Source of the DNA: Circinella umbellata
Taxonomy: Eukaryota; Mucoromycota; Mucoromycetes; Mucorales; Lichtheimiaceae
Assembly (NCBI GenBank): GCA_025093555.1
Contig: JAIWNF010000059.1
Coordinates: forward strand, 1-64,000
Reading direction: 5' to 3'
DNA length: 64,000 bases
Numbering within the stretch: position 1 is the first letter of the stretch; every line of letters begins with the position of its first letter. Both the position numbers and the translations under genes were made by a program. The notes under the pieces are model-generated. The model did not search any database, was not told the origin of the DNA, and saw only the letters and a list, made by a program, of their open reading frames with translations. Of the stretch, positions 45,259 through 56,053 are shown piece after piece.

Positions 45259-47819
45259 CCATGGAAGAAAAAGAAAGTTTGAAATACTTGAAATCACATT
45301 TCCATGGGAAGCTTTTTTCAGTTATTCGGTTTAACAAACAGTTCCAATTTACTTCCCGTAAAGATGGCGAAAATGAATTCAAACATGCTGTTGGTGATGC
45401 TTTGAATCGTGTAAGAAAAGAGTAAATGGAAGACCTGGTTGACATGTGTAACAAATGACAATTTTAAGGTATATTTGGAACATAGAATAGCAATACGTTT
45501 TTACGTGTGAAAAGCCTGTAGTCAAGATTTAAAAAATACATACATATAAAAAAAGACCTATTAATCTGCTCAATTATTATTTGTGTTGAAAAGATCTTAC
45601 GCACAGAAGAGTTTGACAACTACTGGAGAGAAAGAGAAGCAACTCGAGCTGAAGTAAATGCTACACATCAATTCAAGTTATATATTTACAATAAAGTGGT
45701 CATGGAACAACAGGTATAGTTCTTGTCCATTAAAAAATGGGTGTATGTATATAGATATAGCTAAATAAATAGATAGATAGGAAGATAGATGTGTGTTAAT
45801 ATTTTTAGTTTAAATAAATGTATTAGCGCAAGCGAGATGATTTAAAACGCGTTGGTAGTAAGTTGTCTCCAAGAGCAACAACATCCGACCAAGCAAAGAT
45901 TAATTAACAATCTCCATGGTCAACGATCACTTTTGTGATCTGCTGACCTAACAACCACCAAGTCCAACGGTTTCAAGCTTCCAGGAGTACCAGCCGCCGG
46001 TTTAAACTTCCAGGTGTACCTGACACCAGTTTAGACTGCCACGCGAGCTGTCAAGGCCTTAGGGTGCATAATAATAAGCACAGGTAGTATTCCGCTATAG
46101 TAAAAATTTCTCCCCCCTTTTTTTTTGTATGTAAGGGTAAAGAAAAGAAAGAGAGAAGAAACAAAGAAACAAAAAAGGGTGTAAAAGGGAAAAAAAAAAG
46201 AAGGAAGTAAAAAGTGCATCAACTGATATATTGTTGTGGCAAAATAAATACCACTTGTAGGACATACCAGCCATTTCTTCAGCAGAAGCTCGTTCGTCCC
46301 ATTTGGCACGTGAAGTTGACCAAGATGAGACAGATGGTGATGTTGAAAATGAGGATGATAGTGAAAATAACAATGACAATGTTTATGTTTCGGTACGTTT
46401 AGCCTGTGTTTTGGGTATTCCTGTATTTATCTATGGTTGCAGGTGCAAATTCCGTGCGGTAAGAATTGTGACCGATATAACTAACTATCATGCTACCAAA
46501 GGAACCATATCAATCACCGGGTATACCACAGGAACAACAATATTCGATACCGCAACCAGATGCACTCGACGAGTTTTTTAATCCTCTACATGAAAACATG
46601 TTACGGCTCCCATTTGATTTTGAACTTGGGTCTGTGCCGGAAGAATCATTAATGATTGGAGACATTAATGTCAAAGCACGGTTTCACAATTATAAACAAA
46701 CGGCAAGCATTGAAAGCAGCTTGTGGTAGTAAAAACGGGTTGCGGATTGACACGCAATTGTATGAAATCGCAGCGCTATCTCACATCCTAATTCTCAAGC
46801 CTGGTTAGTACGGAGAAACCCTGACAGCTACTTTTGGCGCAGCTAAATTAGATAAACTTTACTCACAAATGTTGGGAAAAGCCTTGGATCATAGTATGGA
46901 GTTTCCAGGTGATATCTTTTTACAACTTAGCAAGATGGTTACGACTTTGAAATATCCTTTACCGGAAAAACGACAATCCCGTTTGGTGGTGATGTCACAC
47001 CTGTTTTCACTCGCATGTCAGCAATCGTATTCCGTTTCAAGAGTCATTGTGGGTTTAGCATTGTTGTAAGTGATTATATGATGAATGTTTATGGAGGTGC
47101 ACCAATGTGGTTCAAGCCAGCAGCACTCATTTTCATGCTTTAATAATTTTTAAGGTTGTCAAAGTTGCCAAATAAACCAATAATAAATGTATCATCCATA
47201 AGTGAAACGGAAATTTGGAACGGTTACCATGATCCATTGTTGACAGGTATATTGGGTGATCCCGAAAAAAACTTTATACTGCGTTGGGTGAATAAAATAA
47301 CGCCCGAAGGTCGTCGTATTTCATCCGGCAGTCGACCAGACGCAATTATATCGGTTTTTACGCAAGCTAATTATGATAAAACTATTGGACATGGTGAAGC
47401 AAAAGTAACGGAGCCAACATGTAATAGCGATGCTCTTTGCCGGGATTTACTTCGTTTGGCGACATTTGGAAAAAATACTGTTGATTCAGGCACAACGTCA
47501 ATGGCAATTGGATTTCAGATGCACAGTAAGCTCTGTCGCTTTCTTCTTTCTTTATTTCTCTTTCAAATTAATAAATCAATGACGAAAACTATCGTCAATC
47601 AACATTGGAAACTGAACTGGATCGAATTTATGTATAGGTTTTAATATACAGTTTTATTTGGTTGAATTATACCATGAAGCCTTATATACTATGACTGAAC
47701 TTGTCAATATTCAAGTCCCTGATTCATTAAGTTCATTTTCTCATCTATTATCCACAGATACACTAGATAAGGTGCATTCTGACTTAAACCGTCAAAATAT
47801 GGGGTGGAATAAGAACTGA
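45259..47819 (+). pseudogene. Decayed gene with C-terminal PD-(D/E)XK nuclease-like domain
   Basis: The first part opens at ATG 45259 (MEEKESLKYLKSHFHGKLFS), followed by short exon-like pieces (EEFDNYWREREATRAEV near 45607, RKRDDLKRVGSKLSPRA near 45830). Mid-part protein lies at 46490-47070 across two frames with stops near 46729 and 46808. The last exons are clear: 47156-47525, intron 47526-47637, 47638-47819. They carry GYHDPLLTGILGDPEKNFIL, SRPDAIISVFTQ, GHGEAKVTEP and LLRLATFGKNTVDSG. P-D ... G-E-A-K fits the core of a PD-(D/E)XK nuclease. Similar proteins recur in Mucorales genomes as I recall, with unknown role. Confidence 0.5.
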
Positions 47820-48054
47820 CAAAAATTTGTCATAGATGCAGCTATGAACTTTTTGGGCCGTAATATATGTTAACTTGGGTATTCTGAAGAGATGTTACGG
47901 AACAGTTTTCAGAGAAATATATTTTCCTTTGAGATTTGTCGCTTCAAAGTTTTGTCAAAATATGATATTTTAGTAAGTAATGCCAATATTTCGAGAAAGG
48001 GATAAGCAGTGTGTAACTTATAAAAGTGGATAGTTTATAGTTACACAAGGTTCG
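47820..48054. other. Spacer between decayed gene and MULE
   Basis: About 235 bases, no gene. Carries the second half of the weak dispersed repeat shared with 10431-10710. Confidence 0.45.
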
Positions 48055-48063
48055 TGCTCTGGA
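48055..48063. other. MULE target-site duplication, left copy
   Basis: TGCTCTGGA, identical to 52041-52049. Nine bases is the standard duplication of Mutator-like elements. Confidence 0.85.
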
Positions 48064-48173
48064 ACCTGCCCTTAGAGCCGCTGAAATTTCGCGACAAGGT
48101 CTAGCCGGGGTAATATGTATCCGGATAGAATTCGCGACAAAAAAAAAGTCGCGATCGGTAAAATAATGTACCG
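48064..48173 (+). repeat. MULE left terminal inverted repeat
   Basis: Pairs with 51932-52040; only a few mismatches inside the shared block (for example ATATGTATCCGGATAG against ATATTTATCCGAATAG). Confidence 0.9.
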
Positions 48174-48606
48174 GTCTAGAAAAAGCAAACCTAATAAAAA
48201 AATGCATTGTAGTAATTGCAAATATCATGAAACTATAAAAAGCATTGATCAAATGGAATTTTGTGCACTAGTCTTGGAAACTTTAGTATAAGTAACACCT
48301 AAAAATCTTTTGGTATGATATTTTAAACAATCTATAAGTAAATAATAATAATTATAATAAAAAAAATAATAGAAAGACACAATAAAAGAAAAGAAATAAA
48401 ATAAAGTAAAATGAAACAATAAAATGAAAAGGAATAATAAAAATAAAAAATAAAAACGTAAAATAGTCCAAATAAAAGGGAAAAGTAGAAGAATGATGAT
48501 TATAGGAAATATCTAATTAAAGAAGACGTTTTTTTTTTCAGTTAGTAGTCTTATACAAAAAAAATACATTTTGGAAAATATAACTTACCGAGAGCAAAAG
48601 CTGAAA

Positions 48607-51600
48607 TTAATTATGATGTGAGTATTGCCTATTTGTTCTAGGTATGGTGGTTCTATTTCTCATTCTACGAGTACGGTCAACATATAATTCTACACTGTTA
48701 TTTTCAACAGCAGAATCAAAGTCTTGTATTTGTTGGGTATCTCGTAGAAGGGGGCGGTATTCAGTTCTTTGAGTGTTGAACTCATTTTCTAGCTCGTCGA
48801 TGCGTTGAAGCAATCGACGACGTTCTTGGCGGTTTTGTTGCATGCGTTCTTCGCGACGCAAAAGATCTTGTTCTCGATCTGCAACAATAGACGTATCAAA
48901 TTGTGGTGGTGTCGTAATTTGCTGATCAAATCCAGGCGCAGTAGTGGGAATCTGATCGCCAAAAATGATATCATCATTGTCGCTATCATCATCGTTTCCA
49001 TCGTCACTGTCATCAGGTAGCATTGGGGGTAATGCAGCACTCTCTGCCGGAGTAAGACGGCGAGGGGCGCCAACATTCTCCTCCAACCTCATCGTGCTAA
49101 AACAATTCTCGCTTTTCTATATACGATATTATTTTTATATCATTAACACATGTTAAGTTAACCGATAAATGAATAGTGGATAAGACAGAAAAAAAAATAC
49201 AACGTACATCCAAAATTTGAATGAATGGTGCTGTTATTCGACGATGAATGAAGAAGTGGTTAGAACCAAATCTTCCATGCTGTGAACGGCGGACAAGATG
49301 CTTGCATACCAGGTATCGACTAGTGAGAAAACTAGGACATCCACAGGTCCATGTTTCAGTCGATGGTTCATATAATGCATTTGCATTCGAGTTTTCTTCT
49401 CGACCAACAAGCCGATTCCATTCTTTTGTGAACTCATTGGCCCATCTTGTGGCGTGGCTGCCGATAACCGTATCGCGGTTAAATTTGTATCTAAGGTCTG
49501 GAAAATACCTATCCATAATAACATATACCAATAAATCTAAACGAGCACGATTGTAGTGGTATAAATGATTACGTTTCAATACTTTCCAATGAGCCTCAAT
49601 TAACATTGTTGTTTTTGCCATTGGGATACGATCACCGGCAGTACAGCGCGTCCAAGTTTTCCATGCCCTAGGATTATACCATTCATTGAAAAGATACACC
49701 CAAGTATCAATGTATCCATGGTGATTGCAGAATAGATAAATTTCGCGCGCAGCACCAATATATATTTGGGCTGGCGTTCGATGACCTGGAACTAAATAAA
49801 GCAATATACAATAAAATTGTAATTAGAAATGGAAATAATATATTTTACCATACGTAGAAAAGAATCATTATAACATTTTAAACACCCATTACCATCGATC
49901 AATGGATGCATATGGAAATGCTTAGTAACCATGTTTAGAATTGTTTCACGGTCTTGAGCTGGACAACTAGGTTGTCGACGACCTCCACGACCACCAATAC
50001 CGGGTGTCCAAGTAGAAATATCGGGAAAATCGGGGAAGAGGGTGGATGCCATTATAACGTCATATGAAGGAATATTTCTACTTATTGGCTCAGATAGTTT
50101 TTTATCGATTGCTCGTTTCAAATGCCAAAGACAAAGCCTAAGTCGGATAGGGTTGCGTCCCCAGACTGTTTCAATTGCCCTCATTTGAGCTTTATCTTTA
50201 TCAGAGAACATAAAAGTTGGAACGAATCCATGATCACGCAACTTCACAAAAAAACGTTTTAATGCCTTTGTTTTTGTTCCATTAGGAGCATTTTGTTCGA
50301 GTTTTGTATATAAGAAGTATGCAATTGGAAATGCTACTCCGTTGACATTTGCAACAATACCAAACAATTCGGCATCAGCACGATTTGTTTTAAAAGTAGA
50401 GTCAATTACATATTCATGAACATTGTCATTTTCAATAAGAAGTTGGAAAAAGGGGGTAACAAAGCCAAATCCAACATAGTATATTGTACGTTTCCATGCA
50501 ATCTAGTTTTTATTATTTATTGTATTTATATAAGATTCTATTTATGCTATATCCTTTCAACTATTGCTAATATCACAACTACAACCTGCCACGAGCTTTT
50601 CAAGCAAAAAAAAATAAGTCTAGTGTTAGTAGCTCTTCTTTTATTACATACCTCATAAAATCCTTGATTATTATACCGCTGAACCAGCATTCTTGCTGAT
50701 AGCAACTGGTCAGGGTGCAAGCGATACTCGCGTTCAAAGGTTCTTGTCCACCAGTAGTATACTTGCATTGGGGATATGTTGGAATCTGGAAATTCCCGGA
50801 TTATGCGTCGATAAACACTCGCTGCATTTGTTTGTTGCGAGCTTCTCGAAATTGCTTCCCGGATTTCCTGAGGAACAATATTACGCTCAAGTTGCTGGTA
50901 GCGTAAGCGTTCAACAGCATCAGCAGGCGGGTGACTTTTATGGCGTACTTCGAGCTCCACATATCCGAGCTGGCGTTTGATGATACCTTGAATACGACCA
51001 TGACAGTCGTATACTGGCATTCGTTCATGCTGACGGACACGCTCTCTGTCTGGATTGTTCTGCTGGTATGTCAATGAGCGGGAGCAATATCCAGTAAACG
51101 ATATATCAAAAGATTGCTCTGGGTCAGCTTCATTACGCAGAATATAGCGATACCCGTCACACTGCCCAACCACATCGAGAATCCGATCCATTACTTGTCT
51201 GTCTCCCATGAGCTCCAATTCAGGGTCAATGCAGACATAACAAGTGAATGTATACATCCCCTATATTATAGTTTTTTTTAATCAGCTTTAATCAACATCA
51301 TTTTTTTTTGATAAGTTATAAGTATTCTTACTTGGTCATCTGGTTGATGAAAGTCGTCATTAGTGCCATGATATTCTTCATCAAGAGAATCCAAAAATAC
51401 CATGTCATCAAGGGGGATCACACGTCTAGGCGTATCACGTCCACGGCAAGCATCACAGGTTTTATTAGGTGTATTTCTACCCAAAAAAGCCGTTCCTGCT
51501 TTTATCTGATAACATCTGTGGCAGAAATACATGATATTTTCGTCAAAAGAATCTTCTTGACGAGCTTCAGCAATTGTTGGTGCATCTGTGGTATTACGAA

Positions 51601-51658
51601 CATGGCGTAAGACACGAGGATTACGAATGCTGGGAATGCGATTGTTGTTAGTGTTCAT
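48607..51658 (-). CDS. MULE transposase, five exons, intact frame
   Basis: Exons 51658-51332, 51260-50652, 50502-49854, 49791-49208 and 49116-48607 all use GT-AG and join to 892 aa with consistent phase. N-terminal Cys pairs (C46, C49, C68, C71; YFCHRCYQ and TCDACRGR) suggest a zinc ribbon. Catalytic blocks: YVIDSTFKTN (D346), MFSDKDKAQMRAIE (D413), a C-x2-H at CLWH (436-439) and TTMLIEAHWKVLKRNH (E594). A SWIM zinc finger follows (WTCGCPSFLTSRYLVCKHLV: C678, C680, C691, H693). The C-terminal exon is acidic then coiled. MULE transposases cut and paste DNA by a DDE mechanism. Start at 51658 or at an in-frame ATG 51706. Confidence 0.9.
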
Positions 51659-51931
51659 TATAAAATAGTAATTAAGAAAATGATAAAACTGAATAACAGT
51701 AGACAAACAAATGCTGGCACCAAAATTTTGTTTCTAATTCCTCTAAGCCTCAAATTAAAATATTGGCTTTTGATCACTTTCTATCTATTTGCATATATTT
51801 TCCTCTAGATTTTGTCTCCAAATATGCTGAAAATATAAAAAACATTGAATTATTATAATAAACTTTTTTTCCATCCTGATCAAAATGCACCATATCAAAA
51901 AAAATAAATAAAAACATCCTTTTCTTTACGT

Positions 51932-52040
51932 CGGTACATTATTTTACCGATCGCGACTTTTTTTTGTCGCGAATTCTATTCGGATAAATATTACCCCGGC
52001 TAGACCTTGTCGCGAAATTTCAGCGGCTCCTATGTTTGGT
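51932..52040 (-). repeat. MULE right terminal inverted repeat
   Basis: Near-identical reverse complement of 48064-48173, and followed by the TGCTCTGGA duplication at 52041-52049. Confidence 0.9.
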
Positions 52041-52049
52041 TGCTCTGGA

Positions 52050-53263
52050 TTATATGTAGCTCCTAACTTTTACTGTTCTATTTTTTTTCACTCAATAAAA
52101 TAAATAAATATAAGAACAACAATAAAACTCGAAAAATAGTTGTTTTCAAATATTACTTAGATGTAGATACTATCATCTAGGTATACCAAAAAGGGTTCAG
52201 ATAATTCCAGGTTCTTGTTAAATAGCAACGAAGTAAACTTATGACCCCATCCACCATTTTTAATAGAAAAAATAGATCCGGGTTCTAGTAAAAATTACTG
52301 GGGAAATAGCAGAAATAACAAGTGGTACTGTGAAACCAAGCAATAGAAAAGGAGAAATAATTACGGAAGTCACTGTATACTTCTCAATAGTGAATATACA
52401 TACACTGTAATCTCTCTTTATAGTATTTCAGAATTTCGAGGTCTCATTGGTGGCAATATAATTACCCGTCGGGCGTTAAAAACATCTCAATTTTCGAAAA
52501 ATGACGTTTTAAGTCAGTATGCACCTTACGTTGGTTCGATTGAATGATTTAGTTGTGAAGATAAATGAAAACAAACTTAATGCGGCCCTAATCCCAGAAG
52601 AAAAGAAACGAAAAACATTGACCACTCCGGAACGCAACAAACTTCTAGATAAGGTCAAAAACCGTCACCGACATGTACCCCTTTTATTTTAATTCATTAT
52701 CACTACTACCCACATTTATTATCCCATTTGCTATATTAACCTTTCTACCAACACTATCATTTATTATTAAAGCTCAGCTCCTCCGTACATAGTCTTCACA
52801 ATACGTAATAGCAGTATAAAGAATAAAACTATCGTACAGTACGTACTGATTGTACTTTTATATGCGTCTATTACAAGTATTATAATCTTATTAATGAAAT
52901 TTTCAATATCTATATATATATATATAGCATCTCAATATCTATTACAATGATGACTTATGGTGAATTTCACCTGGAGGATATGTCGGGGTTTTATGCATTA
53001 CCAAAAACGTTAATTATAACGACCATTCGTCTTTTGATAGTAGATATTTCTGTACAAATGTGTGAAAAGACATGTGGAATATAAGATAAATTACTATCTT
53101 TTTTTCTTACTGTTGTACTTAATTTATAGTAGCTTTATTAAATACTGTTATTTAATATCTCAATAATAACAATATATAAAAATAATTAAGATTATATTAA
53201 TTGATAATAATCACTTCGTTATTAGGGTTATTAGCATATCATATAAATAATTACTATCTTATA
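52050..53263. other. Intergenic with a short open exon-like ORF
   Basis: About 1.2 kb. A 57-codon ORF at 52519-52692 on plus (ATG, then LVRLNDLVVKINENKLNAAL and a Lys-rich end) looks protein-like but has no recognised family. The rest is AT-rich, with a TA microsatellite at about 52912-52926. Confidence 0.45.
52519..52692 (+). CDS. Short unknown ORF, 57 aa
   Basis: Starts MHLTLVRLNDLVVKINENKL and ends in a Lys/Arg-rich helix before TAA at 52690-52692. Codon use and composition look protein-like compared with the random flanks. It could be an exon of a lost gene. Function unknown. Confidence 0.3.
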   Translation: MHLTLVRLNDLVVKINENKLNAALIPEEKKRKTLTTPERNKLLDKVKNRHRHVPLLF

Positions 53264-55723
53264 CTAACTATCACAACGGTTATCAATAACATTGGTAATA
53301 TTTGATGGAACCTCAACAATACGCCTGCATAGAATTGTTGCAATAAGAGACATGACACCACCGAACATAAGAACCCAAGCTACGTTGGCTGTATCTGATT
53401 CTTGTTCATCATTTTTTCCATTTTCTTCCACCCAATTGACGATACGAAAAATGATGGCAGATACAAACGCGACCAAAAACTGTGGAGAGACAATATAAAT
53501 ATTATGCACACCTAAAACCATACCAGCATCTAATTCATTTTCAAATTCATCCCGCTGTTGCCTAATTATTGATCTGATATCTTCCTCATCATCAGTAGGA
53601 TCTTGCTGACCGGGCCTTAGTACATCCAATCTTCTTTCACTGCTGCTATGACCAATGATGTCATGTTTATCTGGAATAGAAATATAAGAAGATACTGTGG
53701 CACCATAATTAGGCGCTGGAACGGATGACGAAGAACTTGGATGTCTTGAAACTTTATTCTCATTAGTTTCTCTATTCCGAGTGCCAGTGAATTTAATGTT
53801 GCTTGATATACCAGCTTCAGGTGTGTTTCCATGGAATGGCGTTGGTGGTAAAGCTGAAGCCGCCATAATATATTCACCCACCAGTGCAAATGGAATCCAT
53901 AACACCACACCCCATGAAATACCAATGATGGCAACAACTAGCGTTGCTATGACGACATTAGATATGAGAATTGTGGAGAGCATGCAGATAGCAAAAAGAA
54001 AATTCCCAACTGTAAAAATATTTTTCATTGTGAAAAAGGAACCACAGCAAGGTTTATGGGCTACAAGCCATGGTAATATTACACCAGAAACTACCGAAAC
54101 AATGGCATACATAAGTAAAGCGAATGAACCAGCTCGAGTTCCTTTAGCCCATGAATCTGGAGAATCACGAGGATGTGATACAAAATAAAGATCGGATACC
54201 CAAGTTGTACTAGATAATAGTTTTGATTAATAATTTAAGTATTTGATACTGGTATTAATTTTGAGTATTCACCTTTGATTTACCTGTAAAACAGAAATGG
54301 AAACCAACCAAGCCATGCAAAGAACTGAACATTACAAAGTTTTTGCACAGGCTTTGGAAGATGGCGTAGAGTATCCCATATATGTGTAAAAGTATAATAC
54401 CAGTGACTACGTAGAAAAGGAATTACCATGTAAAAAATAATATGCATATATATGTATTTCAATAGTATTATATATGTAACCGTTCAATAATGAAGAAGCA
54501 ACCGAGAACAAAATACAACCAAAGAAACATATATAATATACCTGCTATCATTATCAGCTTGGTCATAGATAGAAATTGTTTCTTCCTTTATTGTTAAACA
54601 TGTTGTGCCAACTGTGATAATAAATACACCAATTGCCACCAAACAAAACACCTTTATTTGAGTATCACCCATGAATGGAAAAAGATTTATTAAATCAACG
54701 AAACCAGTAAAATAACCTATGACCATTGCCACATTAGATAACCGTGCTGCCCAGGCATTTGCTTGTTGTTGCTGCCATAAAGGTGGAATATCCAAAATCA
54801 GTGCTCGACAAGAGGCTTGAACGGCATTCAATGAAAAATCCAGAAGATAAAATGAAAATATGGCAACTACTATTGCAGCACGCCGTTCCTGCTCTGCCAT
54901 GTTTTCGGGTGTTGTTGTATGATTTGAAAGCCGTATTAACCAGGAGCCCAAATCTTTCGCATAAGCGACTCCCAACATCGATAAACAAACATTTATCCCT
55001 CCAGCGATGATAAATGGTCGTCGTCTGCCCAAGCGCGAACTACACCGATCACTGAGTGAGCCGATGACAGCTATGGTAAGTTTATTTCAAAAAATAATAT
55101 CATATTTTAGTATAATAGTTCTTTAGATTTTGATATGTTAAGTGGTAGTGCACTCACGTTGCATAATAAGGCCTATTGTTATATATATACGTATTATGAA
55201 TTAAATCATCGAAATCAATTGATTAATAATCTCCATTATAAATAGCTTGTATTTAAAAGCTCACTCATTTTAATCTAAAAGAATATTTCTTACCAGACAG
55301 TGGACCTATAAGCCAAACAAGTGCAGTGACATCTTTAGATAGTTCAAAAGAAAGTAAATAAGGTGTTCCGTAAGCTAATTCAACTGTCCCTATTATTTTA
55401 CATATTTAGAACAATCGGTAACACAATATTATTATACCATTGTAAATTATATAAAAGAAAAAATAGTTACAAGTGAACTGGACGCCCGACATACACAAAG
55501 TCAAACAAAACAACATCAGCAATGAAAGATTGTGCCTTTCTTCTTGATTGCTCTCATTCTCACTATTGTGATCTCGCAGAAGATCTTGTCTTTCTTCTTC
55601 TCGTTGACGTGCTTGACGTTCACGGGATCGTTGAAATAAAAAGGTATCCGAGGTCGAACGTTTTATGCCGGGATGAGATGTAATATATGATGCTGTATAT
55701 AATGCATCGAACGACGTCCCCAT
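53264..55723 (-). CDS. SLC45-type glycoside/H+ symporter (MFS)
   Basis: Five exons: 55723-55471, 55389-55294, 55070-54542, 54406-54284, 54209-53264, joining to 648 aa with consistent phases. A cytosolic N-terminal tail carries a basic/acidic run (RERQARQREEERQD), then about twelve hydrophobic segments. Family marks: FTWTVELAYGTPYLLSFEL, SDRCSSRLGRRRPFI (the conserved loop of GPH/SLC45 transporters) and FFAWLGWFPFLFY with TTWVSDLYF. A long hydrophilic loop with Ser-rich and acidic parts lies between the later segments (53.5-53.9 kb). Fungal relatives include fission yeast Sut1, a plasma-membrane sucrose/maltose-proton symporter, so sugar uptake is the likely role. Head-to-head with the methyltransferase. 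Confidence 0.86.
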
Positions 55724-56053
55724 TGTTATAGATAAACTCTGATTTTCTGCTATAGAATTTCTTTTCGAGTAGATAGCATATAAATTATGAAAAATTTTGA
55801 AAGAAAAAAATCGGTAAAAGGGAAAAAGAAACGCATGAATTAAAACATTTAATCCAAATTCGGCGTTTTAATTAGTGTAAAAAAAGGAAAGGGTTTTTTT
55901 TTTTAGTAATTTTATCAATCAACACCCCTCGTCTTTAGCTTTTTTCTTCCTTTTTGCCTTAAAACATATTTTAAAAACAATGCAAAAGAGAATAAGCGAT
56001 TGATCTCTTGACAGCATATATTATATCAGATAATAATAATTTTCCTAGATGCG
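55724..56053. promoter_or_regulatory. Shared divergent promoter, transporter and methyltransferase
   Basis: About 330 bases between two divergent start codons. Contains poly-A/T tracts (55798-55810, 55893-55902) but no specific site that I recognise. An out-of-frame ATG at 56049 sits 5 bases before the methyltransferase start. The sharing suggests possible co-regulation, which is inference. Confidence 0.35.

Larger units (their letters stand above)
48064..52040 (-). mobile_element. Mutator-like transposon (MULE), 3.98 kb, apparently intact
   Basis: Flanked by perfect 9-base duplications. Terminal inverted repeats of about 110 bases (48064-48173 and 51932-52040) are nearly identical from GAGCCGCTGAAATTTCGCGA inward; the outermost 11 bases are more diverged (ACCTGCCCTTA against ACCAAACATAG). 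The repeats contain several CGCGA/TCGCG palindromes. One five-exon gene on minus fills the interior; no stop or frameshift was found in it. Low terminal-repeat divergence and perfect duplications suggest a recent insertion compared with the other elements here. Confidence 0.93.

Noticed and set aside
48789..49076. Alternative minus-strand ORF over the last MULE exon
   Set aside because: The exon in the other frame joins the transposase by GT-AG with correct phase and has better composition.
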